This document shows positions 35,285 to 42,698 of a DNA stretch of 64,000 nt, piece by piece. The position numbers and the translations under genes are program-made. The DNA comes from Bradyrhizobium sp. Y36. GTDB taxonomy: Bacteria; Pseudomonadota; Alphaproteobacteria; Rhizobiales; Xanthobacteraceae. Below the pieces are notes generated by a model that worked only from the letters and a program-made list of their open reading frames with translations, was not told the origin of the DNA and made no database searches. Location: assembly GCF_002531575.1 (NCBI RefSeq), contig NZ_NWTI01000015.1:62001-126000 (forward strand), read 5' to 3'. Each line of letters opens with the position of its first letter. Positions within the stretch are counted from its first letter, which is position 1.

Positions 35285-35328
35285 CTCATGGTGAGGAGCC
35301 CGCCAAAGGCGGGCGTCTCGAACCATGA
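35285..35328. repeat. REP-like palindrome after ndvB
   Basis: An imperfect inverted repeat: CTCATGGTGAGGAGCCCGCC, a 3-base loop AAA, then GGCGGGCGTCTCGAACCATG. The inner 6-7 bp of stem are perfect. It directly follows the ndvB stop and may serve as its transcription end. I recall closely similar elements scattered through Bradyrhizobium genomes, but only one copy is in this window. Confidence 0.6.
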
Positions 35329-35330
35329 AA

Positions 35331-35628
35331 GGCCGGGATGGTGCAGCAACCTCCCACAGTTCGGCGTGGACGACGCCCCGCCAATCGAGTCGAAAGTCCT
35401 CGCTTAAGCCACAGATTCCGCGAGCAAATCCCCGCCCCTGCCAGGACTTTCGGCAGCGATGCCCGCTATTGACCTCAGCGCCCCATCCCCCTACACAGCC
35501 CGAGCCGAAAGCATGATCCGGAAACAGCCGGTTTTCCCCGCGGCGCAAGCCTAAGCGCAGCGGCAAGACATGCTTCTCGAATGTCCGATCACGATGGCGA
35601 TTTCCGACGAAGCCATCAGCGGCCATGG
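35331..35628. other. gene-free stretch between ndvB and tRNA-Lys
   Basis: No convincing ORF is present. Around 35510-35580 the sequence AGCATGATCCGGAAACAGCC followed by a GGTTTTCC segment resembles a short dispersed Bradyrhizobium repeat with partial dyad symmetry. The tRNA-Lys promoter must lie near the right end, but I see no clear -35/-10 pair. Confidence 0.4.
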
Positions 35629-35704
35629 GAGCGCGTAGCTCAGCCGGTAGAGCACGTGACTTTTAATCACGGGGTCCTGGGTTCGAGCCCCAGCGCGCTC
35701 ACCA
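35629..35704 (+). tRNA. tRNA-Lys (anticodon UUU)
   Basis: A full cloverleaf is visible. The acceptor stem GAGCGCG (35629-35635) pairs with CGCGCTC (35694-35700). The D-arm has GCTC...GAGC, the anticodon stem CGTGA/TCACG closes loop CTTTTAA with TTT at 35662-35664, and the T-arm is CTGGG-TTCGAGC-CCCAG. The discriminator A is followed by an encoded CCA at 35702-35704. It reads AAA and AAG lysine codons. No integrase or truncated tRNA copy is nearby, so it is not acting as an island insertion site here. Confidence 0.97.
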
Positions 35705-35789
35705 AACACTGACCGTATTTTCGGGGTTAAGCTTCTATCCAGCTCGCGTAGCCCGGGTTACAGCGCCGCAGCTCGAAGGATGCTGCAGC

Positions 35790-36311
35790 TCACGCGAACA
35801 GCTTGTCGATGTCGTCCTGGGAAATCGCCACGCCCGGCCGCTTCGGCCCCTCCATCAAGTTCGGTTCGCTTGGAACGGCAAGCTCGGCGGCCATCCGCGC
35901 CAGCTCCTCTTTTCCCCACATCCGGACCAGCCTGTTGATGTGTTCTTCAATGAACTGCAGCGACTTGACCACTCGCGTGATTCGCTGACCTGTGAGGTCC
36001 TGAAACGCGCAGGCCTCGAACACGTTGTTCGTGCTATCGACGATCTCGCCGCATACCGCTGCGACAGTCGGCTCGTCGACGCCCTGCAACTTCGCGACGC
36101 TGGCGCTGATCGCCTCCATGCTTTCGAGGATCGCGTTCCCGGCCGCCTCCGTATTCTCGACGATCGCGTCGAGGGTGTCTGCCATCGTCGCGAAACTGCC
36201 TTTGCTGTTGCCTTGAAGTGCGGCGAATTCCCGCCGCATGCTGCTAATGTGGCCGAACATCTCGACCAAATGCGTTTTCAGCACCGTCTCTTCTTGCGAC
36301 GTAATCATCAA
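35790..36311 (-). CDS. cheZ: CheZ-type chemotaxis phosphatase
   Basis: 173 residues, shorter than E. coli CheZ (214) as in other alphaproteobacterial forms. The long helical hairpin carries the active-site motif ACAFQDLTGQRITRVVKSLQ (about 100-119), with the Gln that positions water for CheY-P hydrolysis. The C-terminal tail AISQDDIDKLFA is the CheY-binding peptide seen in CheZ proteins. It would dephosphorylate CheY-P in the cytoplasm. It is divergent from a single-domain CheY at 36729, which is its likely partner. A second ATG is adjacent (36308). Confidence 0.85.
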   Translation of the reverse strand: MMITSQEETVLKTHLVEMFGHISSMRREFAALQGNSKGSFATMADTLDAIVENTEAAGNAILESMEAISASVAKLQGVDEPTVAAVCGEIVDSTNNVFEACAFQDLTGQRITRVVKSLQFIEEHINRLVRMWGKEELARMAAELAVPSEPNLMEGPKRPGVAISQDDIDKLFA

Positions 36312-36728
36312 AAATCCCCGACGGTGGCGACTTGCCCTTCGTGTGCCACAGCAATCTACGGCGGCTTCGAAAGGAAGCTTCGAATGAGTGGACGCCTTTT
36401 CGCGCGTTCAACTTTCGTGGACCAGCAAAGCAAGCGATCGTTAAATAAGCGGTAAGGCCGCCCCCCTGCGAAAGAGAAACGTTTCCGGATCAATACGCCT
36501 TTCGAGCACGAGGCGCCCGGAGCGAGCTGAAAATCGAGACCGTTGTCGATCGCGGCAAAACAGTCACCGCGGAGCGCCGCGCATCTGGTGCGCCCTAACC
36601 ACTTGGCATTGCGACCTGATACAGCAGTTAACGCCCTGTTTAAGCGCCGATGTTAGTCCTCGGAGCGGACTGACCGGGGCCTGAACAATCCGTCCCGAAT
36701 GTGCGTTTTCGTTGCGTAGGAGAGCAAG
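36312..36728. other. regulatory gap between divergent cheZ and cheY
   Basis: 417 bp without a convincing gene. Both promoters should lie here. I see AT-richer stretches near 36440-36450 and 36625-36650 (GTTAACGCCCTGTTTAAGCG), but no unambiguous promoter, and no large inverted repeat. Confidence 0.4.
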
Positions 36729-37124
36729 ATGGCAGTTGATCTGTCGATGCCTGTCTTGGTGGTGGACGACTACAGCACCATGATCCGTATCATCCGAAAT
36801 CTGCTCAAGCAGCTCGGTTTCGAGAATGTCGACGACGCCAGCGATGGATCGGCCGCACTCAACAAGATGCGCGCCAAGAAATACGGCCTGGTCATCTCGG
36901 ACTGGAACATGGAGCCGATGACCGGCTATGACCTGCTACGGGAGGTCCGCGCCGACACCAATCTCGCCACCACGCCGTTCATCATGATCACGGCGGAATC
37001 GAAGACCGAGAACGTCATTGCCGCCAAAAAGGCGGGCGTGAACAACTATATCGTCAAGCCGTTCAACGCCGCCACGCTGAAAACCAAGATCGAGGCGGTC
37101 TTCCCCGAGATGGCAGGCGTCTAG
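36729..37124 (+). CDS. cheY: CheY-type single-domain response regulator
   Basis: 131 residues. The acidic pocket VVDDYSTM (about 11-18) precedes phosphoacceptor Asp56 in LVISDWNMEPMTG, Thr near MITAES (about 84-89), and Lys in NYIVKPF (about 103-109). All catalytic residues are present, so it should be phosphorylated by a CheA kinase and signal to the flagellar motor or another output. The ribosome site AGGAGAG is ten bases upstream. No cheA, cheW or receptor gene is in the window. The divergent cheZ implies a CheY-CheZ pair under one control region. Confidence 0.92.
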   Translation: MAVDLSMPVLVVDDYSTMIRIIRNLLKQLGFENVDDASDGSAALNKMRAKKYGLVISDWNMEPMTGYDLLREVRADTNLATTPFIMITAESKTENVIAAKKAGVNNYIVKPFNAATLKTKIEAVFPEMAGV

Positions 37125-37469
37125 TCCTGCCAATGCTGGAGGCGCTTCCATGAGCCGTTCCCGGAGCTGGAAGCTCACTCCAAGCCGCCGTCGGCTGCAA
37201 AGCTACTTGAACGGCTTTTCCGCGCAGCGTTAACAAATCGCGTTACGCAAACTTGGCACTATTCGGCGGTGAGTTTACGCGCGTGGGTTTCGAAGAGCTC
37301 AATCAATCCGAAGCGCCGTTCATGCGACGCCGACTTCGTCAACGCGCATGCAACGGCCCCTTCCTCGCAAGTGAGCCCGCCAGATTCCGATAGACTCCAG
37401 TAGTCGCCCCGAGATGAACTCCCCGCAGCGCGCTCCTATTGTGCCTGACCTCTCCCGGGCATTTTGGCG
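37125..37469. other. gene-free stretch downstream of cheY
   Basis: 345 bp with short ORFs only. It holds AT-rich words near 37227-37250 (GTTAACAAATCGCGTTACGC). No U-run terminator for cheY is visible, nor any structured RNA that I can support. Confidence 0.35.
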
Positions 37470-37631
37470 ATGGTTTGCGCAGCGAAAGACAGTCCGCCCG
37501 TTCTGATCTGCACCGCGTGCAGACGGCCGATGACTTTCCTCGCCACGCTGCCGGCCATCTTCACGCTGCCCGGCGCGCATGCCTACCAGTGCCGTCCCTG
37601 TCTGCGCGTGGACACCATCCCTCTGGGTTGA
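37470..37631 (+). CDS. 53-residue zinc-ribbon protein
   Basis: ATG 37470 to TGA 37631. The protein has two CxxC pairs, LICTACRRPM (residues 14-17) and YQCRPCLRVD (41-44), separated by 23 residues (MTFLATLPAIFTLPGAHA), the layout of a small treble-clef or rubredoxin-like zinc knuckle. Its length is below usual ORF cut-offs, so gene finders may miss it. No strong ribosome site is visible. Three other small CxxC-x(n)-CxxC proteins are encoded in this window, which supports it being real. Function unknown. Confidence 0.55.
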   Translation: MVCAAKDSPPVLICTACRRPMTFLATLPAIFTLPGAHAYQCRPCLRVDTIPLG

Positions 37632-37765
37632 GCCCGTCTTGCCCTGCTCGCGCATTCCAACTGCTCCTGCCTGGCATCTGCGACTATTCCAGCCGCCCCA
37701 ACCCCAAAAACCCCGCTGACATCCCGCCCGAAACGTGTAGGATTCCCCAAAACCGGAGGAACGGC

Positions 37766-37936
37766 ATGTTTGAAATCAACGGTTTCGACACGGCTGGCGT
37801 CGTCAGCCTGAAGCGGCCTTCACTGGCTGCGGCCCTGAAGAAGGCCAGGGAACTGGTCGAGGACGGGTGCTGGGACGTTCAGGTCGTTGATCCCGCAGGC
37901 CGGGTCTACACCTCGTTCGAGGAACAAGCGGCCTAG
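37766..37936 (+). CDS. small hypothetical protein
   Basis: 56 residues from ATG 37766 with a good CGGAGGA ribosome site. The sequence MFEINGFDTAGVVSLKRPSL, then ALKKARELVEDGCWDVQVVD and a short acidic end, looks like a compact alpha/beta domain. I recognise no named family. The frame is open far upstream, but the ribosome site and composition change fix the start. It is monocistronic and faces the convergent autotransporter gene. Confidence 0.65.
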   Translation: MFEINGFDTAGVVSLKRPSLAAALKKARELVEDGCWDVQVVDPAGRVYTSFEEQAA

Positions 37937-38038
37937 CCTTCCTTCGGCACGCTTTCCAAAATCAGCTGAAACGACAACGCCCGGGCAGCCCCCGCGGAGC
38001 GGCCCGGGCGCGATCCTGCGCCGGAATGACGGCGAAGG

Positions 38039-41000
38039 TCAGAACGTGAAGCGCACCCGCGCCGCGCCGGTATAGGCCTGGCTATTGGCGGCGAACTCGC
38101 CGTCGAAGGTCGTCGTCAGTGTCAGGCTCGGCGTGAACCAGGTGGTGAGGCCGAGCGAGACGGCGGCCGCGTCGGGCTTGGACTTGGCGCCCGTGGTGGT
38201 GAAGTCCGAGCCGGGAATGCCGGTCAGGAAGGCCGTGGTCTGGGCGGCCTGCGTGTAGTAATGCGCCCAGCCCGCCTTCGCGAAGCCCTGCATGGCGAGC
38301 CCGCCGAACTCCATGGTGCCGCGGGTGTCGAGGCCGAGGGTCGAGCGCGTGGTCGCGCCGGTCTGGCCCTGCACCGTGAGGCCGCCGACCGCAGCACCGC
38401 CGGCAATCGCGTCCTGCTCACTGAAGCCCGGCGTGCGCATGCTGTGCGCGTCGAAGGCGGCATAGGGCGAGAAGGCGACGCGGGCAAGACGGGCCACCTC
38501 GAAGGCCGCCTCGATGCGTCCGCTCCACACCGTCGGCCGATAGCGGCCGGTCACGTCGGTGAGCCCGAGAACGGGGATGGCACGATGCGTCGTCACGTCC
38601 ATCCAGGAGAAGGCGGCCGCCGCCGTCAGCGTCAGCGCGCCGGTCCGCGTCGTGCCATAGGTGCCGAACTGCGCCACGTTCGCGGAGCTCGAGCCGAGAC
38701 CGCTGGCGAGCGAGCTCGACGCCGAACCGCCGGCCGCGGCAATGCCGATCATCGTCGCGGGACTGAAGCGGATGTCGATCCCGCTGACGAATTGCGTGGC
38801 GCGCGTCGAAGAGCGGGCCGAGCCGACATCGGCATCGCCGTTCGTCGTCCGGTACGAGGTGACCGGACCGCCCCACACGCTGTAGGTCGGCCCATAGCCG
38901 CGCACGCCCGCCGTTGCACCGGTTGCCTTGTCGATGGCCCCGACGCCAGCCGGACGCGACATCGAAGCATAGGCGAGCGCCGGGTTGGCCGAGGGATCGC
39001 TCCCCTCGCCGTGAATGTCCGTCATCGCACCGAGGAACTGGCCCCCGACCTGAACCCCCATCCGCTGGACGGAGGAATGGACCTCGCCCGTGAGCTGGTT
39101 GAGCTCGGAATCCAGCATGTCGTCGGTCGAATTGTAGAGCGCGAACAGCGGATTCATGTTGGCACCGGCAGCGGCCGCGTTGTCGATCGCCACGGCCACT
39201 TTGTCCCTGTCGGTCCTCGCCACCGAGTTGGCCGGGGTCGGCGTGGTGACTTCCGTCGTCACCGTCGTCGTGCCGCCTGATGTCGTCGTGGTCGAGGTCG
39301 GCGTCACCGCCTTGGTCGGATTCTCCGACAGCGTGGCGAGCCGGCCCGGCGTCAGAGTCATCTGCACCTGCGAGCCACTATAGGTCACGGAGGTCACGAG
39401 CCCCGCGCCGACGAGCGAGCGATCGAAGCTGCCGAAGGTGCCGTTGACGCCGCCGGTCGCGGACAGCAGCGTATAGGGCGTGCTGAACGAATAGGAGCCG
39501 CCGAGAGTCTGCGCCTTCAACGTACCGGCGAGATCGGCCGTGCCGGTGACCCTGACGAGGTCGGACGTCGCGCCGTGAACGCTGGCAAAATAAGTGCCGG
39601 TCGCACCGAAGGTGAGATCGCCATTGACGGTCAACGTCTGCGGCGTGCCGAGACCGAGCCTGCCGTTGACGATCGTCGTGCCGACCTGGCCGGAACCACC
39701 GAAGATGCCGCCCTGCTCCACCGTGACCTGCGAGACGATCGAGCCCGTGACGGCAAGCGCACCGCCCTGGACCGTCGTCGCACCGGTGTAGGTGCTGTTG
39801 CCCGACAGGATCAGCATGCCGGCGCCGGTCTTGGTGAGACCGCCCGGGCCGAAGATGTCGTTGCCGAAGGTCGAGTTGTAGCCGCGCGTATCGAGCGTCG
39901 CGGTGGTGACGAAGGCGCCGTAGCCCTTGACGGCCGCGCCCGCGTTGACGAGGCCCCAGCCGTAGGTCGCATCTGGCGTGATGCTGCCGGCGGTGCGGGT
40001 ACCGAGCCCTGTCGCCGTCGTCAGCAGCGTCTGCTGCAGGTCGTAATTGGTGAACCAGGAAAAGGCCTGCTTGACCAGCGCAGCGACGCCGGCGACCGTC
40101 GGCGCGGCGTAGGACGTGCCGGAGCCCGAGGAGTAGTTCGCGCCATCGGCGCCGGCGAGCGTGCTTCCCCTGAGATTGCCAGTGCCGACCGTCGTTGCGC
40201 CGGTGAGATCGCCCGGAGCGACCAGACACCATGCCGCCGCCGATCCGCATGCGTTGCTGTACCACGTCGTCACATTGTTCGCGTCGACGGCGCCGACGGC
40301 GAGCCAGCCGTTCTGGATGCCGCTGACGACCTTGGGCATGCCGGCCAGAATATCCGGCGACGGCTGCTTCTCGTTGCCGGTGGCGAAGATGAGCAGCGCG
40401 CCGTTCGCCACTGCGGTTTGCGCGGCGGCCGCAAACTTCGGAAGCTCGGCCACGGCGGCCGCCGGCGTGTAGTCGTCGACGTTGCATTTCGCGCCGCCGT
40501 TTTGCGCCGAGTTCGTGCCCGTCGCGCAATTGTTGTTGCCGAGACTGAGATTGATGATCTTGACGCCCTCGTCGACGAGGCCGGTCACGGCCACGCTGAG
40601 CTGCTCGTCGAAAGCTCCGGGAGGGCTGCCATTCGTATTGATGGCCGCGACGTAGAGGCTCGCGTCGAAGGCCGAGCCGTGCATGCCGGAGCCGTTGCGC
40701 GCGCCGGCGATCAGGCTGGAGACGATGCTGCCGTGGCTGCCGGTCGTGTCGGAATCGCTGTTCTGGCCGGCAGGCATCACCGAAAACGCGCTCGGGTCGG
40801 TCGCGGTCGCATCGAATGCGGTGGTGAAGCGAACGCCGCCGGCGAACTTGCCCGCCGTCGAGAACTCGACATTCCTGAGATCGATGCCGGAATCGACGAC
40901 ACCGACCGTCACGCCCTTGCCGGTGAAGCCGGCCGCATAGGCCGCAGCTGCGTTGATCTGGTTGAGGGCGCCCGAGGCGAGATATTCCGGCGTCTGAAAC

Positions 41001-41119
41001 GACGCCGCAGATTGCGCCGCGGCGGGCGTCGCCGCCACCGTGGGGAAAATCGTCAGGGCAGCGGCGGGCAATGCAGTGCGCCAGCGCGAAGCTTCTTGCC
41101 GGCCAATCTTCTTCACCAT
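38039..41119 (-). CDS. subtilisin-type autotransporter (type Va secretion)
   Basis: 1026 residues. A signal peptide (about 1-36) is followed by a peptidase S8 domain with catalytic Asp76 (GVVDSGID), His129 (GSHGSIVS) and Ser336 (GTSYAAP). A PATR-like segment (about 425-460; GGLTKTGAGMLILSGNSTYT) is typical of autotransporter passenger stems. The C-terminal about 280 residues form an outer-membrane beta-barrel ending in RVRFTF, the terminal aromatic BAM signal. Between them is a Thr/Ser/Pro-rich linker (about 610-650). The product would be a surface-anchored or released serine protease. The 5' region contains a strong 11-bp hairpin at 41194-41226. Convergent with the small gene at 37766. Confidence 0.92.
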   Translation of the reverse strand: MVKKIGRQEASRWRTALPAAALTIFPTVAATPAAAQSAASFQTPEYLASGALNQINAAAAYAAGFTGKGVTVGVVDSGIDLRNVEFSTAGKFAGGVRFTTAFDATATDPSAFSVMPAGQNSDSDTTGSHGSIVSSLIAGARNGSGMHGSAFDASLYVAAINTNGSPPGAFDEQLSVAVTGLVDEGVKIINLSLGNNNCATGTNSAQNGGAKCNVDDYTPAAAVAELPKFAAAAQTAVANGALLIFATGNEKQPSPDILAGMPKVVSGIQNGWLAVGAVDANNVTTWYSNACGSAAAWCLVAPGDLTGATTVGTGNLRGSTLAGADGANYSSGSGTSYAAPTVAGVAALVKQAFSWFTNYDLQQTLLTTATGLGTRTAGSITPDATYGWGLVNAGAAVKGYGAFVTTATLDTRGYNSTFGNDIFGPGGLTKTGAGMLILSGNSTYTGATTVQGGALAVTGSIVSQVTVEQGGIFGGSGQVGTTIVNGRLGLGTPQTLTVNGDLTFGATGTYFASVHGATSDLVRVTGTADLAGTLKAQTLGGSYSFSTPYTLLSATGGVNGTFGSFDRSLVGAGLVTSVTYSGSQVQMTLTPGRLATLSENPTKAVTPTSTTTTSGGTTTVTTEVTTPTPANSVARTDRDKVAVAIDNAAAAGANMNPLFALYNSTDDMLDSELNQLTGEVHSSVQRMGVQVGGQFLGAMTDIHGEGSDPSANPALAYASMSRPAGVGAIDKATGATAGVRGYGPTYSVWGGPVTSYRTTNGDADVGSARSSTRATQFVSGIDIRFSPATMIGIAAAGGSASSSLASGLGSSSANVAQFGTYGTTRTGALTLTAAAAFSWMDVTTHRAIPVLGLTDVTGRYRPTVWSGRIEAAFEVARLARVAFSPYAAFDAHSMRTPGFSEQDAIAGGAAVGGLTVQGQTGATTRSTLGLDTRGTMEFGGLAMQGFAKAGWAHYYTQAAQTTAFLTGIPGSDFTTTGAKSKPDAAAVSLGLTTWFTPSLTLTTTFDGEFAANSQAYTGAARVRFTF

Positions 41120-41691
41120 CGAAAATCATTCCTAGTGTTGCAAAGTATTTTTCAGCGTTCCATCACTGCGTGATCGAAGACATCCAGGAGTTACCAGGCA
41201 GGAGTGGGGGGACCTCTCCTGCCTGGCAACGGGCAATAGATGGCGCCCGTCGCAGCGCATGAATGCGCGTGCAATGTGCTGAACGCGAAGGACCCGTTCA
41301 GGCAGGACCATGCAGCAGATCGTGTCCGATCGCGGCTACGGCTCTGGAGACCGAGCGGGCCCTCCGTCAGTTCCCATACGCCATTCTCATTTCGCGCAAC
41401 ACTGGGACATCGCCTGCAACGATCAATGGCGATTGATGGTCAAAGAGACATCGTGCGTCGTGCGCAGGACCCGCAGAGGTCACATGAGGTCGATCGGCGA
41501 TCAGGCGGAATGATCAATCGGGATCGCAGGGCGCGATCGGGCATTTCGCCACCGACGGAGACGCCGTTTGCGCATGCATGAAGCAGGACGAACGTGAATG
41601 CCAGGAACAAGCCCTGGCATGACGACATCTGATGGAAGGACACACGCGATGACCCTGCCTCATCGGTGAAGAGGCAGGCGGGTCCGGCGCC
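41120..41691. other. gene-free stretch upstream of the autotransporter gene
   Basis: About 570 bp without a gene I can support. It includes the 11-bp hairpin at 41194-41226 and a second hairpin at 41598-41620 (ATGCCAGG / CCTGGCAT with a 7-base loop) that lacks a T-run. The open frames here are short, overlap each other and have poor codon use. Confidence 0.4.
41194..41226 (-). promoter_or_regulatory. strong hairpin in the autotransporter leader region
   Basis: CCAGGCAGGAG (41194-41204) and CTCCTGCCTGG (41216-41226) are a perfect 11-bp inverted repeat around an 11-base loop, 75-107 bases before the autotransporter start on its strand. No U-run follows on either strand, so it is not a plain terminator. 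It may be an operator, an mRNA-stabilising leader hairpin or a protein-binding site. Confidence 0.45.
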
Positions 41692-42363
41692 TCAGCTTTC
41701 CGGAGCCGACGACGCAATCGGCAGGCTCAGTGGAGCGCCTCCAACGGAGACCGGCCCCAAAGGCTTGACGTCCCGCACGATCCGCTTTCGCATCGCGGGG
41801 GACAATCCATAGCGCGCATGCGCCTTTCGGATGGAGGACGTGACGTCCGACATCGTCATCGTGCTCTGCAGCGCATCGATCTTCGCGATCAGCGACGACA
41901 GTTGCGAGGACATCTTCCTCACATCGACCCGCTCGTCCGTGATGCTCTGTCGCAGCGACAGCAGCACCATTGAATCCTGCTGCAGCAAAACCGAGTTTTG
42001 ATCCGCGGCCTGATTGCTCTGTTGCAGCAACGCGGTGTGTTGCAGCTGGGCCGCCTGAATATCCTTCAACGCCGCGACAACGGGATCCGGCTTTGGCTCG
42101 GATGCCTCGAAGCGCGGGAACAGTTCGGCCAGGCGGCTGACATTCAACGACGGCAAACCAACTGGCGACGTGTAGACGGCCGCCGCGCCGTTGATGGCCA
42201 GGGCACACACCGCAAAGGCCAGGATCGATTTGCGGCTGGACCGCTTGACCGGCTCAGGCGCTTCGAGCGTTTCGGGTTCATCGGCTGATGCGGCAGCTGC
42301 CAGCGCTGCGGCGTCGAGCTCTTCGGCGAAGCTTGCCGTTTCGAATGTCGTGGTCACGTGCAT
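41692..42363 (-). CDS. single-span membrane protein with coiled coil, unknown function
   Basis: 223 residues from ATG 42363 (MHVTTTFETASFAEELD). An acidic, Ala-rich N-terminus (about 1-35) is followed by a basic patch KRSSRKS, one transmembrane helix (about 46-64) and a coiled coil with many Gln (AAQLQHTALLQQSNQAADQN, about 104-160). The basic C-terminal segment is MRKRIVRDVKPLG. The topology suggests the coiled coil is periplasmic. I do not recognise a family. It lies upstream of the autotransporter on the same strand, separated by 570 bp, so the two are probably not co-transcribed. Confidence 0.65.
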   Translation of the reverse strand: MHVTTTFETASFAEELDAAALAAAASADEPETLEAPEPVKRSSRKSILAFAVCALAINGAAAVYTSPVGLPSLNVSRLAELFPRFEASEPKPDPVVAALKDIQAAQLQHTALLQQSNQAADQNSVLLQQDSMVLLSLRQSITDERVDVRKMSSQLSSLIAKIDALQSTMTMSDVTSSIRKAHARYGLSPAMRKRIVRDVKPLGPVSVGGAPLSLPIASSAPES

Positions 42364-42698
42364 GGACCCCAATGAGCGAGCAACAGGCGGCCGCCCCTGG
42401 AACGTCCTCGCGACGAGTCCTTGTACGCAGCACCCAACTACAACTGTCTAAAATTGTGGGCATTTTGAATTAATTCCACGTTAGCGGCCCGGCCGGCCTG
42501 CCGGGCTGGCGTCCCCGGCCGATTACGGGGGCGGTGCAGCCATTCCCAGCTCGACATCCCCGGGCAACGGAACATCGCATCGAGCAACTGTTTTGCCCGA
42601 CGAAGCAAACCGGCGGTTTCGTCAGCTTCAAAATGCCTTGCGCCAGTGCCACTTAGCTACTGTGCATGGGGTTGTTTTCGCGTTTTTGAACCGGCGCC
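42364..42698. other. gene-free stretch between the Mfd-like and coiled-coil genes
   Basis: 335 bp. It contains AT-rich promoter-like sequence near 42445-42475 (minus-strand upstream of the coiled-coil gene) and a GC-rich dyad around 42485-42520 (GGCCCGGCCGGCCTGCCGGGC). No convincing ORF and no T-run terminator for either neighbour. Confidence 0.35.

Noticed and set aside
32606..35626. 1006-residue minus-strand open frame opposite the NdvB-like gene
   Set aside because: Antisense shadow of a gene with complete GH17 and GT2 motifs; composition is His/Arg/Asp-biased with no domain.
35629..35704. tRNA-Lys as an attachment site of an integrated element
   Set aside because: No integrase gene, no direct repeat of the tRNA 3' end and no change in gene style on either side.
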